Position numbers and translations under genes: made by a program. Positions 1 to 8,951 of a stretch of DNA of 64,000 nucleotides are shown piece by piece; positions within the stretch are counted from its first letter, which is position 1; the number at the start of each line of letters is the position of its first letter. Source of the stretch: Candidatus Gastranaerophilales bacterium (GTDB lineage: Bacteria > Cyanobacteriota > Vampirovibrionia > Gastranaerophilales > Gastranaerophilaceae); NCBI GenBank assembly GCA_944324305.1, contig CALUVV010000001.1, forward strand, positions 62,001 through 126,000. The letters run 5' to 3'. A model generated the notes under the pieces. It ran no database searches, was not told the DNA's origin, and saw nothing but the letters and a program-made list of their open reading frames with translations.

Positions 1-1
1 T

Positions 2-481
2 ACCGCACCGCCCGAAAATTATGTGTCTTACATATTTAAAGCGGCAGTATCCCCGCATCTTGCATCTGAAATAGAAAATAATCCGATTAAAATTGAAAAA
101 ATCAAAGCAGATTTTGCAAGAATAAAAAAAGAATTTGATTACATAGTTGTAGAGGGAGCAGGCGGAATAGTATGCCCTTTTAACCTCGGAAAAGAGAAGC
201 TTATGCTTCCTGACGTTGTGAAAACGCTGGGGTTAGATGTTATTATTGTTGCATCTGCATCATTAGGGACAATAAATTCAACCGTTCTTACGGCTGAATA
301 CGCAAAACAGCAGAGTATTAACGTAAAGGGAATAATTTTAAATCAATATGATGAAAAAGATTTAATGCAAAAAGACAATAAAATACAGATTGAAAAATTA
401 ACCGGAATAAAAGTTATTGCCGCAGTCAAAACAGGAAGCAGCGATATTGAAGATTTGTCAGAAATATTTAAAGAGGTATAA
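2..481 (+). CDS. bioD: Dethiobiotin synthetase, C-terminal part
   Basis: ATP-dependent dethiobiotin synthetase, the step after BioA in biotin synthesis. The reading frame is open to the first base of the window, so the 5' end with the P-loop is missing and only about 159 residues are visible. The visible part has the family signature VVEGAGG followed by a nucleotide-binding-type VIIVASASLGTIN stretch, as in BioD, and ends at a TAA at 479-481. The next gene, bioA, starts one base later, so the two are almost certainly co-transcribed. The function is confident from the motif plus the bioA neighbour; the start is outside the window. Confidence 0.88.
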   Translation, partial: TAPPENYVSYIFKAAVSPHLASEIENNPIKIEKIKADFARIKKEFDYIVVEGAGGIVCPFNLGKEKLMLPDVVKTLGLDVIIVASASLGTINSTVLTAEYAKQQSINVKGIILNQYDEKDLMQKDNKIQIEKLTGIKVIAAVKTGSSDIEDLSEIFKEV

Positions 482-482
482 A

Positions 483-1835
483 ATGGAAAACTGGGTTGAA
501 AAGGATTTAAAATATATATGGCACCCCTGCTCGCAGATGAAAGACTATGAGGAGCTTAAACCTATAGTAATTAAAAAAGGGGAAGGAGTTTACCTTTACG
601 ATACGGAAGGCAAAAGATATATTGATGTAATAAGTTCGTGGTGGTGCAACCTTTTGGGGCACTGTAATCCTCATATCAGCAATGCGGTAAAAAAACAAGC
701 GGATGAACTTGAGCATGTTATTTTCGCAAATTTTACCCATACACAGGCAATAAGACTGTGTGAAAGACTTTCAAAACTTCTTCCTGAGGGCTTATGCAAA
801 TTTAACTTTACCGACAACGGCTCCTCATCTATAGAAGCAGCAATGAAAGTCAGTTTTCAGTATCACGAACAAACAGGAAATCCGCAAAAAACAAGGTTTA
901 TGGCATTAACCGAGGCTTACCATGGGGAAACAATAGGGGCTTTGTCTGCGGGTGATTGTGACCTTTATACCAAACTTTATAAGCCTATTTTAATGGATAT
1001 TGTAAGAGTACAGGGACCTGACTGCTACAGATGCCCTTACGGCAAGACAAGAGATAATTGTAATTGTGAATGCTTTGAAAAAGCAGAAGAAACATTTGCC
1101 AAATACGGCAATGAAACGGCTGCAATGCTTGTGGAACCGCTGCTTCAAGGTTCTGCAGGAATGAAAATTTATCCCCCGCTCTACCTTAAAAAGTTAAGAA
1201 ACCTCTGTGATAAATATAATGTTCATCTTATTGCCGATGAAATTGCAACAGGTTACGGAAGAACAGGAAAAATGTTTGCATTTGAACATGCAGGTGTTTC
1301 GCCTGACATAATGTGCCTTTCTAAAGGGTTAACAGGCGGATATATGCCTATGGCATTGTTTGTTACAACTCAAAAAATTTATGATGCATTTTATGCCGAT
1401 TACGGTACAGGAAAAGCATTTATGCACAGCCATACTTACAGCGGCAACCCTCTTGCCTGCTCGGCCGCAAATGCTGTTCTGGATATACTTGAGGACGGAA
1501 CTGTTTTAAAACGTGCACAGGAAAATGCAATTTATTTTAATAACTTGATTAAAGAAAAATTTCTTTCACACCCCAATGTCGGAGAAGTTCGTCATATCGG
1601 TTTAATAAATGCCATAGAACTGGTACGGGACAAACAAAGTAAAAAGCCTTTTGACAGTAAATTCAGAACCGGATACCAAATTTACAAAAAGGCTTTGATG
1701 GAGGGAGTTATTTTAAGACCTCTCGGTGATGTCATATATTTCAATCCGCCCTTAATTATGGAAAGAAAAGATATGGATTTTGCCACCGATGCTGCGCTTA
1801 AATGTTTAAACGAAATTTTGCCCGCAGCAAAATAA
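483..1835 (+). CDS. bioA: Adenosylmethionine-8-amino-7-oxononanoate aminotransferase
   Basis: PLP-dependent class III aminotransferase that makes 7,8-diaminopelargonate in biotin synthesis, using SAM as the amino donor. The protein is 450 residues, normal for BioA. An upstream in-frame extension exists, but the ATG at 483 is chosen because it follows the bioD stop by one base and gives the usual BioA N-terminus (MENWVEKDLKYIWHPC). Visible family features are SSWWCNLLGH near residue 40, the DEIATGYGRTG cofactor motif, and the PLP lysine in CLSKGLTGGYMP. An internal cysteine-rich segment (CYRCPYG...CNCEC) around residue 180 is seen in some BioA proteins. Confidence 0.93.
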   Translation: MENWVEKDLKYIWHPCSQMKDYEELKPIVIKKGEGVYLYDTEGKRYIDVISSWWCNLLGHCNPHISNAVKKQADELEHVIFANFTHTQAIRLCERLSKLLPEGLCKFNFTDNGSSSIEAAMKVSFQYHEQTGNPQKTRFMALTEAYHGETIGALSAGDCDLYTKLYKPILMDIVRVQGPDCYRCPYGKTRDNCNCECFEKAEETFAKYGNETAAMLVEPLLQGSAGMKIYPPLYLKKLRNLCDKYNVHLIADEIATGYGRTGKMFAFEHAGVSPDIMCLSKGLTGGYMPMALFVTTQKIYDAFYADYGTGKAFMHSHTYSGNPLACSAANAVLDILEDGTVLKRAQENAIYFNNLIKEKFLSHPNVGEVRHIGLINAIELVRDKQSKKPFDSKFRTGYQIYKKALMEGVILRPLGDVIYFNPPLIMERKDMDFATDAALKCLNEILPAAK

Positions 1836-1955
1836 TGCGTTAAACATATAACGTACAACTTACACTTGTTAAATCAGATACCTGCACACTCTCAAAAATC
1901 TTTGACGAAAAAAGGAACTCTCAATATTTTACTTCGTCTAAAATTTTAAAGGAAC

Positions 1956-2051
1956 TTATCCTTCAGTTGTTAATTCTTCCCAGATGCTCGGTACTACGAT
2001 TAACGCAGTATAAACAATAAATCCGAATAGAATTAAGTTAATAGCTTCCAT
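1956..2051 (-). CDS. Small single-span membrane peptide (31 aa), unknown
   Basis: A 31-codon frame sits inside an otherwise empty 350-base gap. It begins MEAINLILFGFIVYTALIVV and ends in an acidic tail (WEELTTEG). There is one continuous hydrophobic stretch at about residues 4-23 and the rest is short, so it reads as a single-pass membrane peptide. The start is supported by AGGAG seven bases upstream of the ATG. I recognise no family. Small subunits of membrane complexes look like this, but no neighbour ties it to one. The rest of the gap (1836-1955 and 2052-2185) shows nothing else clear. Confidence 0.5.
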   Translation of the reverse strand: MEAINLILFGFIVYTALIVVPSIWEELTTEG

Positions 2052-2185
2052 GATACAACTCCTATCTGTTAGCTCTAGCGAACCCAAACGACATATATAA
2101 TCCGCTACATTTATATTATTCCCATGCTCTGAGAAAAATTAACATTTTTTAATAAAATTTTAATTATAATATTAGTGAGGACTTT

Positions 2186-2491
2186 ATGAAAAAGAAAATA
2201 GAAAAATTATTCAATAATCTTTGCTGCTCTCAGTGCAAAAACGGATTTGACGAAAATTCCGTAACAATCAAAAGAGAGGAAGAAGGATTAACAGTTATAA
2301 GCCTTGAATGCAAGCACTGCGGGAAAAACTTCGGAGTGGCGTTTCTCGGATTTACGGATATCGACGTGAAAAATTATGAGCCTTTAGAGGTTCAGGAAGG
2401 CCCTGAACCCATTAATTACGATGACGTTATTGATGCTCACAGATTTATACAAAGCCTTGACGGAGATTGGCAGAAACATTTGCCGAAGTAA
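2186..2491 (+). CDS. Conserved hypothetical zinc-ribbon protein
   Basis: A 101-residue soluble protein. Two CxxC pairs (CSQC near residue 14 and CKHC near residue 43) predict a single zinc ribbon, followed by an acidic C-terminal half with no recognised motif. The start ATG follows GTGAGG at a suitable distance. It stands alone, with a prepilin gene converging on it from the other strand only three bases past its stop. No catalytic motif is visible, so I assign no function beyond zinc binding. The frame, RBS and CxxC pairs support it being a real gene. Confidence 0.7.
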   Translation: MKKKIEKLFNNLCCSQCKNGFDENSVTIKREEEGLTVISLECKHCGKNFGVAFLGFTDIDVKNYEPLEVQEGPEPINYDDVIDAHRFIQSLDGDWQKHLPK

Positions 2492-2494
2492 ATA

Positions 2495-3154
2495 TTAATA
2501 TGTCATTTCCCAATTATCGTTTATTAATTTTCCCAAACAACCGTACCAGCTAGGTGTTGAAGAATTACACCATGTATTATATGAATCTTCTCTTTGTTCT
2601 CTGGTAAAAGGCGGCAGGCCGCCCCCTGAAACATGATCATCTATAACCCCGTTTTTGTAAACATGAAATGCAAACAAATCACGCCCTGCGATATTCGGCC
2701 CTTTTTGCCCGTTTATGTCAACATGAACCTGTAAGTGATCGCCCTCGCTGATAAGTGCAATTACAGCTCCGCTTGCTATTACATATGCTCTGTAATCAAC
2801 AGAAACATTAAAAGGAGTTATTGTCCGTCCCGTAAGCTTTTTATATTCCTGCGCAACACATCCTGTTTCAGTCGGCTCTGAACCGCATTCTTTAACCACT
2901 CTGAAATATGTTTTCATAAAAGCATCAACCGCATTAATATCATTTGTCAATCCTGCCTCTACAAGGTTAACAGCATTTTTGTCCGTCATATACTGCAATG
3001 CTGCCTGCTGAAGTTCATTATAAACCTTATGAATTTGAGTAACATAACTTTTTCTCTGGTGATTTTGTAAAAGTGCAGGAACTGTCATGGCAGACACAAC
3101 CCCGATAATGCCTAAAGTTACAAGAACCTCTGCAAGTGTAAATGCTTTTTTCAT
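2495..3154 (-). CDS. Prepilin-like protein, short leader, no homopolymer tract
   Basis: A type IV pilin/type II pseudopilin-like secreted protein of 219 residues. It has a four-residue leader (MKKA) followed by FTLAEVLVTLGIIGVVSAMT, with Glu at +5 of the mature protein and the hydrophobic N-terminal helix. It shares with its paralogues here a DINGQKGPNIAGRDLF segment and the C-terminal LINDNWEMTY. AAGGAGG sits upstream of the ATG. Unlike most paralogues in the window it has no poly-G tract in the leader. It is instead divergent from an XRE-type regulator at 3238, with a perfect inverted repeat between them that overlaps its likely promoter. A role as pilus subunit or minor pilin is inferred. 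Confidence 0.9.
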   Translation of the reverse strand: MKKAFTLAEVLVTLGIIGVVSAMTVPALLQNHQRKSYVTQIHKVYNELQQAALQYMTDKNAVNLVEAGLTNDINAVDAFMKTYFRVVKECGSEPTETGCVAQEYKKLTGRTITPFNVSVDYRAYVIASGAVIALISEGDHLQVHVDINGQKGPNIAGRDLFAFHVYKNGVIDDHVSGGGLPPFTREQREDSYNTWCNSSTPSWYGCLGKLINDNWEMTY

Positions 3155-3176
3155 AATAATACCTCCTTATAAAAGT

Positions 3177-3182
3177 ATTATA
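3177..3182 (-). promoter_or_regulatory. Probable -10 element of the tract-free prepilin
   Basis: TATAAT on the minus strand lies 23 bases upstream of the prepilin ATG at 3154. The matching -35 position falls in the inverted repeat at 3187-3209. The sequence match is perfect; the function is inferred. Confidence 0.5.
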
Positions 3183-3186
3183 ACAC

Positions 3187-3209
3187 AAAATGGATTTAAA
3201 ATCCATTTT
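3187..3209. promoter_or_regulatory. Candidate operator: 10-bp perfect inverted repeat
   Basis: AAAATGGATT and AATCCATTTT form a perfect 10-base inverted repeat separated by TAA. It is centred between the divergent prepilin (ATG 3154) and the XRE regulator (ATG 3238) and covers the -35 position of the prepilin promoter. Size and symmetry fit a site for a dimeric XRE repressor. The assignment to the adjacent regulator is inference. Confidence 0.6.
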
Positions 3210-3237
3210 ATAACAAATTATATAGGATTATTGTTAA

Positions 3238-3453
3238 ATGAATGAAAAGATTATAAATATATTCCTGAATAATCTTAAGCGGCTCAGAAAACGCTACGGA
3301 TGCTCATGCAAACAATTATCCGAACTTATCGGCTGCGATTCATCATATATAAGTAAAGTTGAAAACGGTAGAATAATACCGCCTTTAGATAAAATTATAG
3401 CTATTGCTAATTTTTTTGAAGTTGAATTTATTGACTTATTCAGACAGCAATAA
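3238..3453 (+). CDS. XRE-family HTH transcriptional regulator
   Basis: A 71-residue protein that is almost entirely one Cro/CI-type helix-turn-helix. NLKRLRKRYGCSCKQLSELIG is followed by CDSSYISKVENGRIIPPLDKI, which matches the usual recognition helix, and then IAIANFFEVEFIDLF. There is no sensor or catalytic domain. It is divergently oriented to the tract-free prepilin, with an inverted repeat in the 83-base gap, so local control of that gene and of itself is the simplest reading. It converges with the nucleoside transporter at 3456. Family assignment is certain; the target is inferred. Confidence 0.88.
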   Translation: MNEKIINIFLNNLKRLRKRYGCSCKQLSELIGCDSSYISKVENGRIIPPLDKIIAIANFFEVEFIDLFRQQ

Positions 3454-3455
3454 AA

Positions 3456-4736
3456 CTAATTAAACAAAACACCTGCGATTGCGGCTGACATATAACAAGT
3501 TAAAGTCCCGCAGATTAATGCTCTTACGCCCAGCCTTGCAAGGTTTTTACGCTGGTTCGGTGCCAGTTCGCCTATACCGCCGAGTTGGATTGCTATAGAA
3601 CCGAAGTTGCCAAAACTGCAAAGTGCAAAACTTGCAATCAAAAATGCTTTGTCTGACAAAGCTGTCGGTAAATGCGTCATATCAAAATATGCAACCATTT
3701 CGTTTAAAACAAGCTTGGTTCCCATTAAACTTCCGACAGTTGTCGCTTCTTTTAAAGGAACGCCCATAAAATACGCAAACACCGCAAATATTTTGCCTAA
3801 AATAAGTTTTAACGAAAGATGATTTAAGTCAAAAGATGCAAAGTTTATATGCAGATATTTAACAATAAATACACCGAGATTGCCCAATACCCAGTCAATC
3901 ATCGCAACAAGCGCAACAAGTGCCAAAATCATAGCCACAACGTTAATTGCCACCTTCATACCCTCAGAAGCACCTGCAGAAATTGCATCAAAAACATTAA
4001 TATAAGGTTTTCTTCTTTTACTGTAAGTAATTTTAATATCTTCACTTGTTTCAGGTGTTCCTGTTTCGGGATAAACGATTTTAGTTATAACAAGCGCTCC
4101 GGGAGCAGCCATAATTGACGCCGCAAGCAAATATTGCGCAGGAATACCCATTCCTATATAAATAGGCATGGTCGCCCCTGAAATACAAGCCATACTTCCT
4201 GCCATAGATGCAAGAAGTTCTGATCGTGTTAACTTTGCAAGATAAGGTCTTATCATAATCTGTGCCGCAATTTGCCCTACAAATGCGCTTGCTACGTTTG
4301 ACAATGCTTCCGCACCGCTGACCCCCATTAATTTGTTCATAGCCTTACCGAACAACGGGACAACTCTTTGCATAATTCCGTAATAGTAAAGCATATTAAC
4401 CAAAATCATCATAAAAATTAACGAGGCAATAAGCTGTAATGCAAATACCTGAGCACCTTCGCCGAATACGGCAGAAATTTTATGTTCTGTCATCAGCGGA
4501 CCGAAAACAAAAGCCCCGCCTTCCTTTGCAAATTCAAGAATTTTCTGGATAAACAAACCGAGATTATAAAACAGAGCACGTCCTAAAGGAACTTTAAATA
4601 TAAAAAGAGCCAAAACAACCTGTAATAAAAATCCCATACCTACTGTTTTATAATTAATAGCTTTACGATTGTTTGACATTAAATAAGCTATCCCGAATAT
4701 CAAAACAATTCCCAATAATCCAAAAAATCTGTTCAT
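3456..4736 (-). CDS. Concentrative nucleoside transporter (NupC/CNT family)
   Basis: Inner-membrane nucleoside symporter of 426 residues, normal for bacterial CNTs. Hydrophobic segments run along the whole chain. Conserved CNT stretches are visible: ALSNVASAFVGQ near residue 140, MAGSMACISGATM near residue 175, and the C-terminal CSFGNFGSIAIQLGGIGELAP. These correspond to the family's nucleoside- and ion-binding helices. The gene is monocistronic and converges on the XRE gene. A phosphopentomutase (57885-59060) in this window would fit nucleoside salvage. Confidence 0.92.
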   Translation of the reverse strand: MNRFFGLLGIVLIFGIAYLMSNNRKAINYKTVGMGFLLQVVLALFIFKVPLGRALFYNLGLFIQKILEFAKEGGAFVFGPLMTEHKISAVFGEGAQVFALQLIASLIFMMILVNMLYYYGIMQRVVPLFGKAMNKLMGVSGAEALSNVASAFVGQIAAQIMIRPYLAKLTRSELLASMAGSMACISGATMPIYIGMGIPAQYLLAASIMAAPGALVITKIVYPETGTPETSEDIKITYSKRRKPYINVFDAISAGASEGMKVAINVVAMILALVALVAMIDWVLGNLGVFIVKYLHINFASFDLNHLSLKLILGKIFAVFAYFMGVPLKEATTVGSLMGTKLVLNEMVAYFDMTHLPTALSDKAFLIASFALCSFGNFGSIAIQLGGIGELAPNQRKNLARLGVRALICGTLTCYMSAAIAGVLFN

Positions 4737-4950
4737 TTATTCACCTTTTCAAACTGTTGTTACTATCTTACTTTAAACCTGATAAAAAAAACGTAATTAT
4801 TGAAAAAAATTTACTTAATATTTCTTAACAAACTAGCATATTACTGTTGAAAAAAAACATGTCAGCATTTTACTATAGAAGCAGGGAAAAAGTTTCTGCT
4901 GATTCTTAACAAGTAGTAATAGTATTATAAAACGGGATGTAGGTGTAAAT

Positions 4951-7900
4951 ATGCGTGTTTATTCAGTTATGCCCCAAACGATCAGGGCAAACAGTATCAA
5001 GAGAAATGACAAAGTAGAATCTAACAATCAAACCATGCCGGTTGCTATGAGTGTGCCCCCCCCCCGGACCATGCCAGGCGTTATTTTAAGTTTTACCGGG
5101 AATGACAAGAACATTCATCAATTCGCGTCTTATGCTCCAGAAAATAAAAGGTTCGGTGTAAAAGCTTATGACCGTGGCGGTCTTGGAGTTGTTGCACAAG
5201 AAGGACCTGCTAGTTGGAGAATTAAAGAAGGGGCGGACGTAAGAGACTTTGCACCGTATCACAGTTTTAATAACGGTGACGGGGGTGTTACTGTTGTAAA
5301 ACTTACAAAAAATAAACATGGAATTTACAATGAAAGCTACCCCGCAGACAGTTTTATTTCTGCAAAGCAAAATGAAACTCTGGAAGAAGTTGCTAAAAGA
5401 GTGCAGCTTAAAGAAGGCGAAGAACTTGCATATGCAATCAGGCTGCAACCTGATGATAACGGTAAATCAGGCATTATCAGATTGGAAGATTCAGGGGTGC
5501 AAGGTTCATTTGTAACTCCTTCTAAAACGTCAATTACAAAAGTTGAAACAATTCCTTACAGACTTTTCAGAGCCGTAGATATTGCAGATACGGCAGAAAT
5601 TCCTGTTAATAACTATAAGAAAAAATTACTTAATGAAGTAACTAAACCTATCAAAGATGAAATTACTGCTCAGGTTCGAGAAAAATACAAACAAGAACTG
5701 CAAAAAGCAGAGGAAGAAGACGGAAAACTTACTGACGGAAGTAAACCAAATAAAAATAAATTAGAAACAAAAATTAATAAAGAAATTAATGAAATATTAG
5801 ATACAGAAGACATCATAAAAAGAATTGATACTGCATACAATGAAAAGTTAAATACAGAAGAAGTTAAAAATCAGATAAAAGCCATAAAATCTAAAATTAA
5901 TGCTGCACCTGAAGTAAAAGAAAGAAATGCTGCATATTTTATTCATACGGAAGAGCTTGCAAAATTAGATACGGCTTATGGTGCAGGCGGTAAAGGCTAT
6001 AATGCATACGGAGCCTATGGAACAACAGGTTCTTATTCAACAGGAGCTTACAGCCCAAATGGCGGCAGAGAGCTTGTCAGCACCAATGTGGCTTATGCGC
6101 ATAATAACCAAGCATTTGTAGAAATTTTGCCTAAACTGAATACAGAAGCTCACGGATATTATAATCCAAGTAACATCTGGCTTCATGACAGACCTGCATT
6201 TATGACTATGAATGCCATTGCTGATGCTTCACACTTCGGTAATGAATACTATAACGGCTTAAAAATTCACGGAACGTTCCACAACCCGGGAAGAGATTAT
6301 CAGGGCGCGGAAAGTAACCCGTTTGAATTTTTCAGAATGGTAGCAAGAAAAGAAGACGTTGATACATTGAACAAACACAAGCAGGTTGAAAAATTACGAA
6401 AAATAGAGGCGAACTGGGCAAATGCAACCAAAGAAGACAAAAGATACGTCTATCAGATTTTGCGCCCGTTTATGGACAATTTCATCGATGATTACGTTGA
6501 CAGCGTGAATGATATACGTACATTTAATATATCAATGACACCGATTGCAGGTACAAAAATTAACTCAAAAAATATGACCTGCGGTACAGTATCTGTGAAT
6601 TACGGGAAAGAAATGAAATCTCTGGAAACTCCTGATATTGCACAATTTTTGACAACTAAACTTGCGGAAGTAAAAACCATTGATATTACAAACGGCAGTA
6701 CTCCGGCAAATTTAAGACTAAATGATCCATCGGCAAACTTCTGTCAGGGAAATAACATAAACGGTATAACAAAGCTGAAAAAAGGTTTCACAACATATGA
6801 ATACAAACCCGTTTATGATGAGGCCGGAAAACTGGTTTCGGATAATATTGAAGAAATTTTAAATGCAAAAAAATCAAATACTAAATGGTTATTGAATGCT
6901 TTAGGTGAAGCTTATGAAAATGGCGGACCACAAGGTATTACCCAAATGTTTTTTACGAATAAACAGATTGCAGAAAATAATGCAAGTGTAGTCGGTCATT
7001 TATCTAAATACCAAGAAGGCGATATGCTTATGATGGGCTGGGGGCGTCCTGACCCGCAGAAAGGTTACCCTTCAACATTCCAGGCATTTTTGGATTTCTT
7101 AAAAGACCCTAATGTTGATAAAGAAGTAAAAAAACATACCAAATTAATAGTCGGAGCAGGTGTCTGGGAAGAAGATGCAAGAGACTACAAATGGGTAAAA
7201 GACATAATCAGACAAATAGAAGAACTTGACGGCGGTATTTATAAAGGTAATGCCTGCTACGTTAACGGCTATTTCCCTAACAGACTTGTCGGTTGTGCAA
7301 CTTATTCAATATTTACATCAAGATTTGAACCCTGCGGAATTACACCGTTGGAATCTTTCGCGGCAGGAACTCCTGTTATGTCAACAAAAACAGGCGGAGC
7401 TCCCGACTTTATCGCCGCAACAAGAGGTTACTTGACACAGCATGCTTATCTCAGAAGCGTAGAAGACTTAAAAATAGACCCCGCAAAATTAGCAGGAAAA
7501 ACAGGGGAAGAATTAGGGAATGCGATTGATTCCGAAAGAATGTTCTCAAATGCAGCTGAAGTTAAAGAACTTATCATGTCAGCAACTTCAGATTACGGCT
7601 TGAAACCGGAAGAAGGCAAGCTTTCTAAATATGCTGAAATGGTAAGAGACAGTCTTATGCAAAAAATAGATTGGCATGAAAACGGAGCCTATAACGGCGG
7701 TAAATCTGCAAACGAACGTTATATGACAGAAGTCTTTGAAGTTGATAAAGGCATGAACGGAAGAAACTTCAATAAACTTAAACGTCTTGTAGGAGAATTC
7801 GGCGTAGCTGTTGAAGACGGTGCTAAGAAAATCAGAAATAAATGGACTAAAATTATTATTGGTGCAGGCATCGGCATTGCCGCAGCAGGAACAGCAGCTT

Positions 7901-8034
7901 ATGCATATATGAAACGTGATAATAAAAACGATAAAGCAGCTAAAGCCCCGGCCGCAGAACCCGCACAGGCACCTGTGGTAACGCCTCAGAAAGCTTCTGC
8001 TGAAATTAAACCTAAAATTGACAAAGTAGCTTAA
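4951..8034 (+). CDS. Glycogen/starch synthase-like GT5 protein with C-terminal membrane anchor
   Basis: A 1027-residue GT-B glycosyltransferase related to ADP-glucose glycogen synthase. GGLG at residues 76-79 corresponds to the starch synthase KxGGLG motif. The acceptor/donor domain holds SRFEPCGITPLESFAAGTP near residue 790 followed by TKTGGAPD, the family's C-terminal signature. It is about twice the usual GlgA length: extra charged helical sequence lies near residues 210-320, and the C-terminus has a hydrophobic span (IIIGAGIGIAAAGTAAYAYM) and an Ala/Pro-rich tail. Ten C bases encode Pro-Pro-Pro at codons 36-38 and are in frame. A second in-frame ATG at 5071, just after the tract, could start translation independently of it. 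The substrate is not determined. Confidence 0.82.
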   Translation: MRVYSVMPQTIRANSIKRNDKVESNNQTMPVAMSVPPPRTMPGVILSFTGNDKNIHQFASYAPENKRFGVKAYDRGGLGVVAQEGPASWRIKEGADVRDFAPYHSFNNGDGGVTVVKLTKNKHGIYNESYPADSFISAKQNETLEEVAKRVQLKEGEELAYAIRLQPDDNGKSGIIRLEDSGVQGSFVTPSKTSITKVETIPYRLFRAVDIADTAEIPVNNYKKKLLNEVTKPIKDEITAQVREKYKQELQKAEEEDGKLTDGSKPNKNKLETKINKEINEILDTEDIIKRIDTAYNEKLNTEEVKNQIKAIKSKINAAPEVKERNAAYFIHTEELAKLDTAYGAGGKGYNAYGAYGTTGSYSTGAYSPNGGRELVSTNVAYAHNNQAFVEILPKLNTEAHGYYNPSNIWLHDRPAFMTMNAIADASHFGNEYYNGLKIHGTFHNPGRDYQGAESNPFEFFRMVARKEDVDTLNKHKQVEKLRKIEANWANATKEDKRYVYQILRPFMDNFIDDYVDSVNDIRTFNISMTPIAGTKINSKNMTCGTVSVNYGKEMKSLETPDIAQFLTTKLAEVKTIDITNGSTPANLRLNDPSANFCQGNNINGITKLKKGFTTYEYKPVYDEAGKLVSDNIEEILNAKKSNTKWLLNALGEAYENGGPQGITQMFFTNKQIAENNASVVGHLSKYQEGDMLMMGWGRPDPQKGYPSTFQAFLDFLKDPNVDKEVKKHTKLIVGAGVWEEDARDYKWVKDIIRQIEELDGGIYKGNACYVNGYFPNRLVGCATYSIFTSRFEPCGITPLESFAAGTPVMSTKTGGAPDFIAATRGYLTQHAYLRSVEDLKIDPAKLAGKTGEELGNAIDSERMFSNAAEVKELIMSATSDYGLKPEEGKLSKYAEMVRDSLMQKIDWHENGAYNGGKSANERYMTEVFEVDKGMNGRNFNKLKRLVGEFGVAVEDGAKKIRNKWTKIIIGAGIGIAAAGTAAYAYMKRDNKNDKAAKAPAAEPAQAPVVTPQKASAEIKPKIDKVA
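5056..5065 (+). repeat. C10 tract in GT5 gene, in frame
   Basis: Ten C flanked by G on each side, at codons 36-39 of the GT5 gene. A one-base change would put the ATG at 4951 out of frame. The gene is on the + strand, so the sense sequence is C-rich here, unlike the G-rich sense of most tracts in the window. Confidence 0.95.
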
Positions 8035-8933
8035 ATTTTATTTAACACATCAATTAAATCATAAATTACGATGAATTTTTCAATAAGTTCATCGTAATTT
8101 TTTGCATTAAGCAATGTTTTGAACAAGAAACCAAACTGCATAGGTTTTTTCTGTCTTAAAGCTATTAAAACAACATTGTTTCTGTATGAAAGCTCAAAAC
8201 CTTTGGCAGTATATATTTCGCCAAATCTTTTTATAACATTCCAGAATTCCGCATTGATAAAAGAAATATTTTCAGGATTTTTAGCAAACACATACAAGAA
8301 ACGGTTTAACTCGGGAATATGCGGATTGACCTGATGAAAATGATTATATTTATGTTCATTTTTTGAAAACATTATTACATGATTATTTATAGACTTTTCT
8401 AATTCAAACTGTATTAACGTGCCCTTAAACAAATTAGGTTTGTTAACACCTTTAACGGGCATCGTGAGTTTTGTATTGGACAATATTATATTTGTGCGTC
8501 CGTAAAACCCGAAATAACTTGCCTCATCTTCCTGCATATCAAAATTATGAAAAAGCTGTGAATCCAATATTGTTTCTGTATTGTGGTTTTTCGGCCAGGG
8601 TTTAAAATTTGCAACAGGCGGAAGAAATAATGGAAACACATCTGTAAGAAGTTTTTCCTGATAAGCCTTACCCGCAAGAATAAAGTTTATTATCCCTTTT
8701 AATATAAATGCATACATACAAAACAGAATAAGCGGAAACAAAACAGGATTAAATGCGTTATTGAGCATTATGATAATGAATATATATGCAAAGAAAGCAC
8801 CTGCCGTAAAAAACAGCAGAGATGAAAAAATAACTTTTTGCAAAAGCTGAATTCTGAATTTTTCAACATTTTGTACAGCGGGAAGTATTTTATCTTCAAA
8901 ATATTTATAATATATTTTTTTCTTGTCATCCAT
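8031..8933 (-). CDS. DUF3137 membrane protein
   Basis: A 300-residue protein with two adjacent transmembrane segments near residues 30-95 followed by a soluble domain with the pattern of DUF3137 proteins, including FGFYGRTNIILSNTKLTMPVKG... and FKGTLIQFELEK. Biochemical function is unknown for the family. It is the last gene of the minus-strand glycan operon (18 bases after the GT-C-like gene at 8952) and its stop overlaps the GT5 stop on the other strand by four bases. Membership in the operon is clear; a role in glycan metabolism is not shown. Confidence 0.75.
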   Translation of the reverse strand: MDDKKKIYYKYFEDKILPAVQNVEKFRIQLLQKVIFSSLLFFTAGAFFAYIFIIIMLNNAFNPVLFPLILFCMYAFILKGIINFILAGKAYQEKLLTDVFPLFLPPVANFKPWPKNHNTETILDSQLFHNFDMQEDEASYFGFYGRTNIILSNTKLTMPVKGVNKPNLFKGTLIQFELEKSINNHVIMFSKNEHKYNHFHQVNPHIPELNRFLYVFAKNPENISFINAEFWNVIKRFGEIYTAKGFELSYRNNVVLIALRQKKPMQFGFLFKTLLNAKNYDELIEKFIVIYDLIDVLNKI

Positions 8934-8951
8934 AGGAATTATTTTACCATA

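Noticed and set aside
417-482. Upstream extension of bioA into bioD
   Set aside because: The ATG at 483 directly follows the bioD stop and gives the standard BioA N-terminus.
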